Shown: in pieces, positions 9,606 through 18,753 of the stretch
Layout: the number at the start of each line of letters is the position of its first letter
Position numbering within the stretch: position 1 is the stretch's first letter
NCBI GenBank assembly: GCA_963789275.1
Contig: CAWBKF010000032.1
Span: forward strand, 62,001 to 126,000
Reading direction: 5' to 3'
From: DAHUYF01 sp963789275
GTDB lineage: Bacteria; Pseudomonadota; Alphaproteobacteria; ATCC43930; CGMCC-115725
Length of the DNA: 64,000 nucleotides
Notes under the pieces: model-generated
Database searches by the model: none
What the model was told of the DNA's origin: nothing
What the model saw: the letters and a program-made list of their open reading frames with translations, nothing else
Position numbers and translations under genes: made by a program

Positions 9606-10592
9606 TCATCCCGGCTTTGCCGTGTCCTCGCGCGGTAGATCGAAGTTGATGCGCTCCTGCTCGATGATAACGCCCCGGTCTCTTACCTGACTATGAATGG
9701 CGGCTATATACTCGCCGAGAAGGCCCATGAAGAAGAGCTGGATGCCTGCGAAGAAAAATAGCGCCACGATCAGGGTCGGAGTACCAGGCGGCGCGAGCGC
9801 GTGAAGGGTCACCAAATTGATCAGGAGTTGAATGAGAGCATAGAGGATGGCGAGGCTGGCCAGCGCAAAACCGGCAACGGTGCACAGCCGCAAAGGCACG
9901 TTCGTGAACGAGATCAGGCCGTTCAGTCCCTGGTCGATCAGATGATATAGCCGGTTCTTGGAAATTCCCCGCTTGCGCGCGTGCCATGTGTACGGAACCG
10001 CTTTGCTGAGTGCGCGGAAGCCGCAGTTGGCGATCATGCCGCGCAGATAGGGGTAGCTGTCGTCGAAGCGCTTCAGGGCGTCAAGCACCTGCCGGTCCAG
10101 CAATTGGAACTCAGCAGCATTTTCCGGAATGTCGATATTGGCAAAGGTGCGGACCGCGCGGTAGTACAGGCGACGGATCGCCCGCATGATCCAACCTTCC
10201 TCGCGGTTCGTGCGGACGCCGTAGACGATCTTGAATCCGGCTTCCCAGTGGTGAACGAATGTCGGCAGCAACCCTGGAGGATCCTGGAGATCGGCGGGCA
10301 GCATGGCCAGTACCGCGTCGCCCGTCACCGCTTTCAGCGCATTGAAAGTCGAGCGAAACGGGCCATAATTGCGCGCGTTGACGATGAGGCGCACATTGGG
10401 ATCCTTTGCCGCGATGCTGCGCAGGATGGCCACGGTTCCGTCGGTCGATGCATTGTCTGCGAAAACATGCTCATAACCGTAATCGGCCAGCTGCTCGGTG
10501 AAGATGGTGCGTACAGCCTCATAGCATGCTGCGACGTTGTCCTCTTCGTTGAAGCAAGGTGTCACGATACTGATGAGCTTGCGCCGCCTCAT
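9606..10592 (-). CDS. GT2 membrane glycosyltransferase (DPM1/GtrB/ArnC-like)
   Basis: This 328-residue GT-A family 2 enzyme has ISIVTPCFNEEDNV at the start, the ADNASTDGT nucleotide site, and LPADLQDPP, the acidic metal-binding motif. Two membrane segments near residues 230-255 and 265-290 are typical of enzymes that load a sugar onto undecaprenyl phosphate or a membrane acceptor. The gene follows rfbG after 48 bases, so the 3,6-dideoxyhexose or its branched derivative is a plausible substrate; that assignment is inference from position. The frame is intact. Confidence 0.85.
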   Translation of the reverse strand: MRRRKLISIVTPCFNEEDNVAACYEAVRTIFTEQLADYGYEHVFADNASTDGTVAILRSIAAKDPNVRLIVNARNYGPFRSTFNALKAVTGDAVLAMLPADLQDPPGLLPTFVHHWEAGFKIVYGVRTNREEGWIMRAIRRLYYRAVRTFANIDIPENAAEFQLLDRQVLDALKRFDDSYPYLRGMIANCGFRALSKAVPYTWHARKRGISKNRLYHLIDQGLNGLISFTNVPLRLCTVAGFALASLAILYALIQLLINLVTLHALAPPGTPTLIVALFFFAGIQLFFMGLLGEYIAAIHSQVRDRGVIIEQERINFDLPREDTAKPG

Positions 10593-10640
10593 TCGCCTAG
10601 ACCACGCCCAAGAGAGACAGCGCCGCCGCGTTCATTTGCC

Positions 10641-11624
10641 TCAGTCTCGCTGCAAAAGCGCACGATACCAGTCGACCGTTTGACGCAAGCCGCCGTCGAG
10701 AGTGAAAAGCGGCGCCCAGCCGAGCTCCCGACGTGCACGGCTCGCATCGAGGTACTGACGCCTGATTTCGTTGGCGGCTTCGTTGCGGATGTCGGGGGAC
10801 GCCGATGTCCGCATGACCCGTTGGATCTCAGCAACGAGGTCGAGGACCGTAATCGGCTGCTCGTTACTGAAATTGAACGCTCTTCCTGCCAGCTCGGGGC
10901 GATTGGCAACGGCTTCGGCCAGCACCATGTAGGCGTTGGCGCCGTCATCCGCATAGAAAAAGTCGCGAACGTACAAACCGTCGCTGCGCACGACCGGGCG
11001 CTCGCCGCGTATGAGGCTGCGGATGGTGCCGGGAACGATGCGATTCCAGTTGAGGTCGCCGGGGCCGTAGAAATTGCCGCACCGCGTAATGCCGATCCTC
11101 ATGCCATAGCTGACCGCATAGGCTTGCGCCACGATATCCGCACAGGACTTGCTAGCGTCGTAGGGATGGCGGCCGAAAAGCGGCGTGTCCTCGTCATAGG
11201 GCAGCGTCTTGGCCTCGCCATACGCCTTGTCGGAGGAGGCCAGTACGATTTGCCGCACCGTTGGGCTGCGCCGGGCAGCCTCGAGAAGGGTCCAGGTTCC
11301 TTCTACATTCGTGCTGAAGGTCGAGATCGGATTTCGATTCGCGATCCCGACGATCGCTTGCGCGGCAAGGTGAATGACGGTATCGATCTCGTATTCGCCC
11401 AGCGCGCGTTCGACGAGTGCTTGATCACGCACGTCGCCGCGCACAAGTTTTACCTGATCGCCAAACCGCTCGCGCACGAACATGCTTCGGGGCGTCCAGT
11501 CCCTCACCAGGCACACCACATCGGCGCCGCCAGCGATGAGCCGGCGCACCAAGAATCCGCCAACCAGACCGGTGGCGCCGGTCACGAAAACCGGGCGGTC
11601 CAACCAGAATGACTTGTCGGTCAT
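10641..11624 (-). CDS. rfbG: CDP-glucose 4,6-dehydratase
   Basis: This 327-residue extended short-chain dehydrogenase has the glycine motif GATGLVGG near residues 16-23, VIHLAAQAIVGIANRNP, an ASSDKAYG strand and the catalytic pair in YDASKSCADIVAQAY. The stretches RCGNFYGPGDLNWNRIVPGT and VRDFFYADDGANAY are the ones that set CDP-glucose dehydratases apart from other epimerases. It removes water from CDP-D-glucose to give CDP-4-keto-6-deoxyglucose. It sits with rfbF and rfbH on the same strand, which fixes the pathway well. It is a little shorter than most RfbG proteins (about 355 residues). Confidence 0.85.
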   Translation of the reverse strand: MTDKSFWLDRPVFVTGATGLVGGFLVRRLIAGGADVVCLVRDWTPRSMFVRERFGDQVKLVRGDVRDQALVERALGEYEIDTVIHLAAQAIVGIANRNPISTFSTNVEGTWTLLEAARRSPTVRQIVLASSDKAYGEAKTLPYDEDTPLFGRHPYDASKSCADIVAQAYAVSYGMRIGITRCGNFYGPGDLNWNRIVPGTIRSLIRGERPVVRSDGLYVRDFFYADDGANAYMVLAEAVANRPELAGRAFNFSNEQPITVLDLVAEIQRVMRTSASPDIRNEAANEIRRQYLDASRARRELGWAPLFTLDGGLRQTVDWYRALLQRD

Positions 11625-11987
11625 TCCACACCTTTCAGGGGCGCTTCGAGTCGTCCCGTATTTGGCTGAGAAATCGGCATTCGCGATAGGAGCTCATCGC
11701 GGAGAAAACGCTCTTTCACCGGGACCCGATCGGGGACTGAAATGCATCGAAAGATCATTCGATATCGTCTCGTAGGCCCAAAATATTGCCCGATGTTTTT
11801 GCCACGGCACCCGAGCGCCAGGATGCGTGTGCAGACTGGGCAGATCGGGATTCCTTGTCAAGAGTAGTGCCGGTCCGCAAAATTCAAGAGTATTCGCCCT
11901 GGTCCCTGTAGCGCGCGCCATGCGGTGATCTCGAGGCGAGTGCCCCGCTGCGATCGGCGGTATCGAGTCGCGCAGGGCGGCTCACTG
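11625..11987. other. Gap between rfbH and rfbG
   Basis: I see no gene in these 363 bases. The ferredoxin-type reductase (RfbI/AscD) that normally works with RfbH is not here. A small inverted repeat TCGAA/TTCGA lies near 11747-11762. If rfbH and rfbG are co-transcribed, this is an unusually long untranslated spacer. Confidence 0.5.
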
Positions 11988-13334
11988 TCACCCGCGGCAG
12001 AAAGCATGGAAGCGTTCGCAAACGTAGGCGAGTTGCGGCTCTCCGAGGCCGGGATAGACGCCGATCCAAAAGGAGCCGCGCATGATGCGATCGCTGTTGG
12101 CGAGTTCGCCATGCACTTTGAAGTTTCGGCCAACCATGTAAGGCTGGCGCACGAGATTGCCGCCGAACAGGAAGCGGGTCTCGATCTTCTGCTCGTTGAG
12201 AAACTTGACCAGTTCGTCGCGCATGAACGGCGCCCCTTCACGGACGGTAAGGAGGAAGCCGAACCAGGACGGCTCGCTGTCGGCAGTCGCTTCCGGCAGA
12301 ATGAGAAACTCCTCGAGATCGCGCAATCCTTCTTGAAGGCTGGCGAAATTGCGCCGGCGAGCCGCGATGAACTCGTCGAGGTGATCGAGCTGAGAGAGGC
12401 CGACCGACGCCTGCATGTCGGTGATTTTCAAATTGTAGCCGAGATGGGAGTAGGTGTATTTATGGTCGTAGCCGCGTGGCAATTGCCCAAGCTGCCAGTC
12501 AAAGCGTCGGTTGCAGGTATTGTCCTTGCCCGGGTCGCAATAGCAGTCGCGCCCCCAGTCGCGGAACGATTCCATGGCCCGGCGCAGCATTGGGTCGCCG
12601 GTAAGGACGGCGCCGCCTTCGCCCATGGTGATGTGGTGCGCCGGATAAAAGCTCAACGTCGCTATGTCGCCAAACGTGCCGACATCACGGCCGCCGATCC
12701 GGGCGCCCAACGCGTCGCAGCAATCCTCGATCAGGAACAGATCGCGCCGCTTGGCGATCTCGGCAATGCGCGCGGCGTCGAAGGGATTGCCGAGCGTATG
12801 GGCCATCATCATCGCCCGCGTTCGCGGCGTGATAGCCGCCTCGACCGCCTCGGGGAGCACGTTGTAGGTTGGGATATCGACGTCGACGAAGACCGGGATC
12901 AGGCCGGCAATGAGGATAGGGTTCACCGTCGTGGGAAATCCGGCTGCGGCGGTGATAACCTCGTCACCGGGCTTCACCTGCCGTTCCCGAAGGAGATGCG
13001 AGGTCAGCGACGACAGTGCGACGAGATTGGCCGACGAGCCGGAATTGACCGTGCGCGCATGGCGGACGCCGACGCGCTGTGCGAGCTTTCTCTCGAAGGC
13101 GTCGTTGAAAGGCCCCGTTGTCAACCAGAAGTCAAGGGCGGAATCGACCAGCGACTTCATGTCGGATGCGTCATAGACCCGGCCCGATACCCGAACCGAC
13201 GTTTCTCCGGGCTTGAATGTAGTCGGCGCGTGCTCGAGAGCGTGGTACCGCTCTACGAGCGCGTGGATCTGCCGTCGGAGCAGCTCCGCTTCATCCGAAA
13301 CCTTCAGGACGTCATCGACCACTGCTTTCACCAC
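11988..13334 (-). CDS. rfbH: CDP-4-keto-6-deoxyglucose 3-dehydrase (E1)
   Basis: This 448-residue member of the DegT aminotransferase fold carries the two hallmarks of E1. The Schiff-base lysine is replaced by histidine (FYPAHHITMGEGGA). A cysteine cluster DCYCDPGKDNTC follows, matching the iron-sulfur binding segment of the family. With pyridoxamine phosphate it removes the C3 hydroxyl of CDP-4-keto-6-deoxyglucose, and an NADH-dependent flavin/iron-sulfur reductase (E3) supplies electrons. No E3 gene is visible in the window. The product is the shared precursor of abequose, paratose, tyvelose, ascarylose and yersiniose. rfbF ends 74 bases upstream on the same strand. Confidence 0.93.
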   Translation of the reverse strand: MVKAVVDDVLKVSDEAELLRRQIHALVERYHALEHAPTTFKPGETSVRVSGRVYDASDMKSLVDSALDFWLTTGPFNDAFERKLAQRVGVRHARTVNSGSSANLVALSSLTSHLLRERQVKPGDEVITAAAGFPTTVNPILIAGLIPVFVDVDIPTYNVLPEAVEAAITPRTRAMMMAHTLGNPFDAARIAEIAKRRDLFLIEDCCDALGARIGGRDVGTFGDIATLSFYPAHHITMGEGGAVLTGDPMLRRAMESFRDWGRDCYCDPGKDNTCNRRFDWQLGQLPRGYDHKYTYSHLGYNLKITDMQASVGLSQLDHLDEFIAARRRNFASLQEGLRDLEEFLILPEATADSEPSWFGFLLTVREGAPFMRDELVKFLNEQKIETRFLFGGNLVRQPYMVGRNFKVHGELANSDRIMRGSFWIGVYPGLGEPQLAYVCERFHAFCRG

Positions 13335-13408
13335 TCAAGCCACTCCTTGCACCAACCGACCGCCGCCCGCACGCCTCGCAATGACGCCGCGCCAGAAATA
13401 CGCATCGC

Positions 13409-14179
13409 TCACCACACTTTCCAGCCGGCGGCGCCCCGGGCCCACGCTTCCTCGAGGAAATTCCGGTCACGCACGGTGTCCATTGGATGCCAGAAGCCCT
13501 TGTGAACATAGGCCCGCAACTGATCCCTCTGCGCCAAGGTCTCCAGCGGCTCCCGCTCCCATACCGTGTCGTCGCCGGCGATCAGGTCGGCGACCTTCGG
13601 GCTAAGGATGAAGAATCCGCCATTGACCCAGCCGCCCTCGTCATCCGGCTTCTCCGCGAATGCCGTGACCCGGTCGCCTTCGATACTGACGGCTCCAAAG
13701 CGCTTCGCCGGCCTCACGACGGTCACGGTGGCGGGGCGCCCATGCGCCTTGTGGAACTCGATGACGCGCGCGACGTCAACGTTTGCGAGGCCATCGCCAT
13801 AGGTCAACGCGAAAATCGGCTCGTTGCCCAGATAGGGCAGCACGCGCTTCAATCGTCCGCCGGTCTGCGTTTTCTCGCCGGTCTCGACCATGGTGACGCG
13901 CCATGGCTCGGCGGTCTTGCGATGAATTTCAACGGTGTTTTCTGCCAAGTGAAACGTTATGTCAGACGTGTGGAGGAAGTAATTGGCAAAATATTCTTTG
14001 ATTATATAGCCCTTGTAACCGAGGCAAATAATGAAGTCGTTGAAGCCATAATGACTATATATCTTCATGATGTGCCAAATAACAGGCCATCCGCCGATCT
14101 CCACCATGGGCTTGGGCTTGACCGATGTTTCTTCCGATATTCGGCTGCCCATCCCTCCTGCAAGAATTACGACCTTCAA
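13409..14179 (-). CDS. rfbF: Glucose-1-phosphate cytidylyltransferase
   Basis: This 256-residue nucleotidyltransferase has the normal family length. The N-terminal motif MKVVILAGGMGSRISEETSV and the sugar-phosphate site KPKPMVEIGGWPVIWHIMK are as in RfbF/AscA. FALTYGDGLANVD holds the metal-binding aspartate, and GFWHPMDTVRDRNFLEE closes the protein. It makes CDP-glucose from CTP and glucose 1-phosphate and so commits carbon to the CDP-deoxysugar route. It is the first gene of the minus-strand set rfbF-rfbH-rfbG-GT2. The 206 bases upstream are shared with the divergent TPP-enzyme gene and should hold both promoters. Confidence 0.95.
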   Translation of the reverse strand: MKVVILAGGMGSRISEETSVKPKPMVEIGGWPVIWHIMKIYSHYGFNDFIICLGYKGYIIKEYFANYFLHTSDITFHLAENTVEIHRKTAEPWRVTMVETGEKTQTGGRLKRVLPYLGNEPIFALTYGDGLANVDVARVIEFHKAHGRPATVTVVRPAKRFGAVSIEGDRVTAFAEKPDDEGGWVNGGFFILSPKVADLIAGDDTVWEREPLETLAQRDQLRAYVHKGFWHPMDTVRDRNFLEEAWARGAAGWKVW

Positions 14180-14385
14180 GTCACGTTCTCCTCGGCGTAG
14201 CGGGGCGTTTCCACCTTAGTTGACGGCTGCCGAAAAGAAAAGCGTTTGCGCCGCGGCGGATCAACTCGAGCCCCCCTAGCACTTTTTTAATCGTTGCTTG
14301 CTTCGGCACAGCGGTGCCGGCATAAGGTACGAAAGAGCAGGGCCCGTCGGCGACGACGCGGTGCAGCATTGGAGCGGCAGGCGCC

Positions 14386-16151
14386 ATGAAGGCGGCGGAT
14401 TACATAGCAGAGTTCCTGGCGTGCGTTGGCAGCGATCAGGTCTTCGTTCTGACCGGCGGTGCGTGCGCCTTCATGATCGACGCCGTCGCCCGCCACCCGC
14501 ACTTGCAGTATACATGCTTTCATCACGAGCAGTCGGCAGCGATGGCGGCGGACGCCGTATGGCGGGTCGCGCGCAAGGTTGGGGTCACGATGGCGACGTC
14601 GGGCCCGGGCGCCACGAACCTGATCACCGGCATCGCCTGTTCCTATTTTGAATTCAATTCCCTCTCTCCACATCACGGGGCAGGTGAACCGGCGTGAAAG
14701 CAGCGCCTTTCATGGCGCGACCGTGCGCCAATCCGGGTTCCAGGAGACGAAGATCGTCGAGCTGGTGAGGCCGATCACGAAATATGCTGTCGGCGTGAAA
14801 AATCCCGAGGATCTGCGCCGCGAGCTGGCGAAGGGCTACGCGATTGCGCGAGCCGGACGCATGGGGCCGGTGTTGATCGATGTGCCGATGGACATCCAGC
14901 AGATGGAGGTGGGCGACGAGGTTCTTATGCCGGCCGAATTGTCCGCCTCGACGCCAGCGTCCGGTGACACTCTCGCCGCCATCGACGCGACCTTCGCCAA
15001 ATCGCGCCGGCCCGTTGTGCTTTGGGGCGCCGGAATTGGGCTGGCCGGGGTCGAGCGGGAGGTGATGGCCTGGCTCGCGGCAACCGGAATTCCCTTCGTT
15101 GCGAGTTGGGCCGGGCTCGGTTCCTTTGACCATGACGCCCCGAATTTCCTTGGGCAGATCGGCGTCTACGGCAATCGCGGGGCCAATTTCGTGCTGCAGA
15201 ACGCGGACGCCGTGATCGTACTTGGCAGCCGCCTCGACAACCGGCAGCGCTCCGGCAATGCGAAGAATTTCGCCGTTGGCGCGACCGTGCACAGCATCGA
15301 TATCGACGAGGAAGAGCTCAAGAAATACGGCGCCGACGGATATACGACCAGTTGTCTGGATCTTCGTTATCTTCCCGGCGTACTGACGCGACTTCGCACC
15401 GCCGGCCATGGATGACGAGTGGCGGCAATACGTCGCCACGATGAAGCACCTCTATTACGGCAAGGAAGTGAGCACATCGGCGCAACGCCTCAACACGCAA
15501 TCGCCGTACGATGTGATCCGCCGCTTCAACGAATTGATTTCGGACGATGCAATCGTCGTTGCCGACACCGGGGCCACCGTCTGCTGGGTCCATCAAGCCT
15601 TCAGGGTGAAGCGACATGCGCTGTTTACGGCGGGCGGCAACTCGCCCATGGGATACGCGCTGCCGGCAGCGATCGGCGCGAAGATCACTTGCCCCGGTCG
15701 CCAGGTGGTGTCGATAAGCGGCGACGGTGGGTTCCACCTCAATGTTCAGGAGCTGCAGACGATCCGACACCACAATTTGAATATTGTCATCGTCGTCATG
15801 AACAACGGCAGTTATGGCATTATCAAGCAATTTCAGGATAGCTATCTGGGTAGCCGCTATGACGCGTCCCGCGACGGCTTTAGCTTTCCTGATTTCGGGC
15901 GACTCGCCTCCGCCTATGGCATCCGCTATCGCCGCATTGAGCAGGTTGCGCAAATCGAGCCCGAATTGTTTAGCGGAGAGGGGCCTATTCTCATTGATGT
16001 CATGCTCAGCGAACACACGCTCATCGAACCGAAGCTTGAAATGGGCCGCCCGATCAACGATCAATTTCCCTATCTGACCGAGGCGGAGTACGCGCAAGGC
16101 AACCGCTTCGTGGCTTATCCGCGACCGATACATCTTGGCCAAAGCTCCTAG
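14386..16151 (+). pseudogene. yerE: YerE-like thiamine-diphosphate enzyme, two frameshifts
   Basis: Joined across two frame breaks this is a complete protein of about 585 residues with acetolactate-synthase architecture. The PYR domain carries the catalytic glutamate in FHHEQSAAMAADA, a middle FAD/Rossmann domain follows, and the C-terminal domain has the cofactor motif ISGDGGFHLNVQELQ ending in MNN. Breaks lie near 14648 and at 15408-15415, where the reading frames overlap as ATGGATGA. The second break falls in the linker before the C-terminal domain, so a true two-part enzyme is conceivable. It faces rfbFHG, and YerE of Yersinia is the known ThDP flavoenzyme that adds acetyl from pyruvate to C4 of a CDP-3,6-dideoxy-4-ketohexose. 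The assignment rests on context and needs a tree. Confidence 0.65.
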
Positions 16152-17039
16152 ATGATCGCCATCCTCGGCGCGACCGGAACGATCGGGCGCAGTCTTGCAC
16201 GGTCGCTGGCGCGGCTGGGTGAACCGCTCGTCCTGTTCGCGCGGCGGCCGGGGCTTCTGACCGAGGAGCAGTGGCCGAAGCAGGTCGCGCTCAAGGCGCT
16301 CGATCAATTCGACGCCCGGCCCTATGATTTGCTGGTTAATGCCATCGGCTTCGGCGACCCCGAGCGCGTTGCCGCCGCCGGTGCCGACATCCTGGGGATC
16401 ACGCGGATATGGGACGAGCGCGTCGTGAACGGCATGCGCGAGGATGCGGGTTATGTCTTTCTGTCGAGCGGCGTGGTGCACGCGACCGGCCGCGACGATG
16501 ATCTTTCCCAGCTTCCGCCCTATACGGTGGCAAAGCTGCAGGCCGAGGCACGACATCGACAGGTGGAGCACCGTGCAATCCTGGATCTTCGTATTTTCGG
16601 CTATGCCGACGTCATGGTGCCAATCGACGGGACGTTTTTCCTTTCGGATCTCATGCGCAGCGTCGCGCAGGACCGGCCGCTTATCACGTCGCCGCAAGAC
16701 ATGGTGCGCGATTACGCCGGTGCCGAGGAGCTCACCAGCATGATCACTTGCTGGCGAGCCAATGCGACGCCGAATATCGCCCTCGATCTCTACACCAAAG
16801 CTCCGGTCTCCAAGCTCGAGCTCTTGACCGTTGCGCAGAGCCGCTACGGAGTGCATATCGACATGCGTGGCGAGGCGCGGCCCAATCCCACGGGCGAGAA
16901 GCCGGTCTATGCCGGGCGGGCTCAGGCGGCGGCGGCGATCTCCTATCGTCCGCACCGCTCGGCCATCGAGGTGGTGGTCGAGGTTCTCGATTCGCTGCTC
17001 TTGATGCGCCGCGATGGCCGAGGGAGATCGTTCAAGTGA
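16152..17039 (+). CDS. NAD(P)-dependent SDR reductase, YerF candidate
   Basis: This 295-residue Rossmann protein starts directly after the stop of the ThDP enzyme gene, with no spacer. The nucleotide motif is ILGATGTIGRSLA, a VFLSSGVVHATG strand follows, and the active-site Y-x3-K is in YTVAKLQAEAR. It resembles extended SDR sugar reductases of the RmlD/epimerase group, but not closely enough to name by sequence alone. In the yersiniose route the acetyl branch made by YerE is reduced to hydroxyethyl by YerF, an enzyme of similar size and position, so that role is the best guess. A simple 4-keto-reductase of the dideoxyhexose is the main alternative. Confidence 0.7.
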   Translation: MIAILGATGTIGRSLARSLARLGEPLVLFARRPGLLTEEQWPKQVALKALDQFDARPYDLLVNAIGFGDPERVAAAGADILGITRIWDERVVNGMREDAGYVFLSSGVVHATGRDDDLSQLPPYTVAKLQAEARHRQVEHRAILDLRIFGYADVMVPIDGTFFLSDLMRSVAQDRPLITSPQDMVRDYAGAEELTSMITCWRANATPNIALDLYTKAPVSKLELLTVAQSRYGVHIDMRGEARPNPTGEKPVYAGRAQAAAAISYRPHRSAIEVVVEVLDSLLLMRRDGRGRSFK

Positions 17040-17642
17040 CGCGGGCCGCACACCGGGCTGCGCCTGCCCGGAGGCTGGGTGTCGGCCATCTTCTGACGGG
17101 CCCGAGGCGCGACGTGGATCACCTCGGCCAAGCGGGATAACTTGGGTATTAAGCTCCCTTGACATTGCCGGGTCCCTCGGATATTTGACAGCGCAGCTCA
17201 GACAACGCAGCACAATGCGGCTGAGCGCTCGCAGGGGCGAGGGGGCGACAATTCGGTTCACGCGATGATTGCTCCGGACAATTTCCCTGCCGGAAATTTG
17301 GCGTGGTGAAACCGAGATGTGCATCGTGGTATCGGGTGTCGAGTTCGACAACGCGGTCTCGCGCGGCGCTGGTGGCTTCCGCATCATGAGTTGCGCGGTG
17401 ATCGATCATTTTCCGCCAGTTCCGGATGGAGTATGGTTTCTTTCGCGTATCGGTTGCTTCCGACGCCTCCGGTCGTGCGGCGATAGAAGGCGATCGACAA
17501 GGTCGCGTGACATCAGCCGGCAGCTCGCCGCCCTGGCCGGGTTTGATTGGCCCTGGACTGCGCCATTTCGAGCGTGCTTCAGCTGGGAGCTTGGCCGGCC
17601 GGGCCACGCGGCGATACTGCATATAGGGGAAGGGGTGTGGAG
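17040..17642. other. Gap upstream of the flippase-like operon
   Basis: I find no convincing gene in about 600 bases. The open frames here have poor composition. A seven-base stem AATTTCC / GGAAATT with a five-base loop lies at 17280-17298. The stretch GGGGAAGGGG at 17626-17635 is the likely ribosome site of the next gene. Confidence 0.5.
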
Positions 17643-18629
17643 TTGACCGCACCTGCCCCGGTTGCGCGCTACCGCTCGCTTGCCATTTGGGCCAAGGTCA
17701 CCGTCTCAGTGATCTGCGTGGCGATCGCCCTTTGGAGCGTCGAACCGCGCACGATCGCCGCGCAATTCGAAAATCAAAACATAGGATGGGTGCTCGGCGC
17801 CGCCAGTGTTACCGCGCTTCAGATTATCCTTGGCGCCTTTCGCTGGGATCAGATCCTCAAGGCGCTGGGAGGGCGAGTACCGACCAGGACAGTGTTTGTT
17901 GTGACTTACGTCGGTAGCTTCTTTAATTCCTGGCTGCTAGGGCTCGCGGCCGGAGATGCAGCCCGCGCGCTGCTGGTGCCGACGCGCCTGCTCCGTCGCA
18001 CGCTGATGATTTACTCGGTGATTCTTGACCGCGTCTTTGCCCTGGTCGGTTTGGCCCTCGTCATATGCCCCTCGATCCTGCTCGACATGGGGCCCTTCGC
18101 CCGTAGCGCGCCGCTCGCTCTCTCCCTGTTGGTCGCAACCTGCCCCCTGGCAATTCTGATGGCGTTGGATTTCGGCGCTAGGCGCATGGAATGGATCCGC
18201 CGCAAGCTGCCAGGGCCGATTTTAAGCCTGTGCGAGAGCTGGCATCTGATGGTCAGCAAGCCTATGCGGCTCGCGATCGCAATCGTGCTGTCGATCATCG
18301 GGCAGATTGCGATTTCGGTCGTCGTCTATTGCCTCGCTCGGGCCCAAGGCCTCACCATTCCGTTTTTCGATCTCCTGTTGTTGATGCCACCCGTCGTTTT
18401 GCTTACCGTGCTGCCCATATCCATCGGCGGCTGGGGAGTACGGGAAACTGCCATGGTGGCCTCGTTAGGTCTGGTTTCGGTCAGTCCAAACGCTGCGTTG
18501 CTGATTTCATTGCAGATGGGAGCCCTCGCCGGAGTGCTAAGCCTCCCCGGCGGCGGCGTTTGGCTCCTCCGTTACGGGAGTATGGCATTGGCAAACCGTC
18601 GCAAGATTTCAATTCAGGGCGAGGGATAA
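17643..18629 (+). CDS. Flippase-like membrane protein (LPG synthase TM/UPF0104 family)
   Basis: This 328-residue integral membrane protein has about eight hydrophobic segments and family blocks GSFFNSWLLGLAAGDAARALL and LPISIGGWGVRETAM. These match the lysylphosphatidylglycerol synthase transmembrane domain, which in stand-alone form is found beside glycosyltransferases and is thought to handle lipid-linked sugars. I chose the TTG at 17643 because the purine-rich ribosome site ends seven bases before it; a GTG at 17637 is the alternative. It leads a plus-strand group with a methyltransferase, a GT2 and a GT-C protein. Confidence 0.75.
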   Translation: MTAPAPVARYRSLAIWAKVTVSVICVAIALWSVEPRTIAAQFENQNIGWVLGAASVTALQIILGAFRWDQILKALGGRVPTRTVFVVTYVGSFFNSWLLGLAAGDAARALLVPTRLLRRTLMIYSVILDRVFALVGLALVICPSILLDMGPFARSAPLALSLLVATCPLAILMALDFGARRMEWIRRKLPGPILSLCESWHLMVSKPMRLAIAIVLSIIGQIAISVVVYCLARAQGLTIPFFDLLLLMPPVVLLTVLPISIGGWGVRETAMVASLGLVSVSPNAALLISLQMGALAGVLSLPGGGVWLLRYGSMALANRRKISIQGEG

Positions 18630-18753
18630 TTGCCGAGATCCCGGGTCGCGCCTTATTCGCCAAGGTTGGCGCCAATGACGGCCCGGCATGCTCGCTTGGG
18701 GCTTTTTCGGCGCTCTGTCTTCCACTGCTACATGCGATAGGCAAAGCGCTGAC

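Noticed and set aside
9981..11612. Long open frame of 543 codons on the plus strand
   Set aside because: It lies antisense to the clear rfbG and GT2 genes; its composition is that of a mirror frame in GC-rich DNA.
11925..13505. Long open frame of 526 codons on the plus strand
   Set aside because: Antisense to rfbH, which has strong family motifs; no motifs in this frame.
15318..17387. Open frame of 689 codons on the minus strand
   Set aside because: Covers the ThDP enzyme and reductase genes in reverse; Arg/His-rich and without any domain.
17269..17646. Open frame of 125 codons before the flippase-like gene
   Set aside because: Composition is erratic, there is no ribosome site, and it overlaps the better-supported start region of the next gene.
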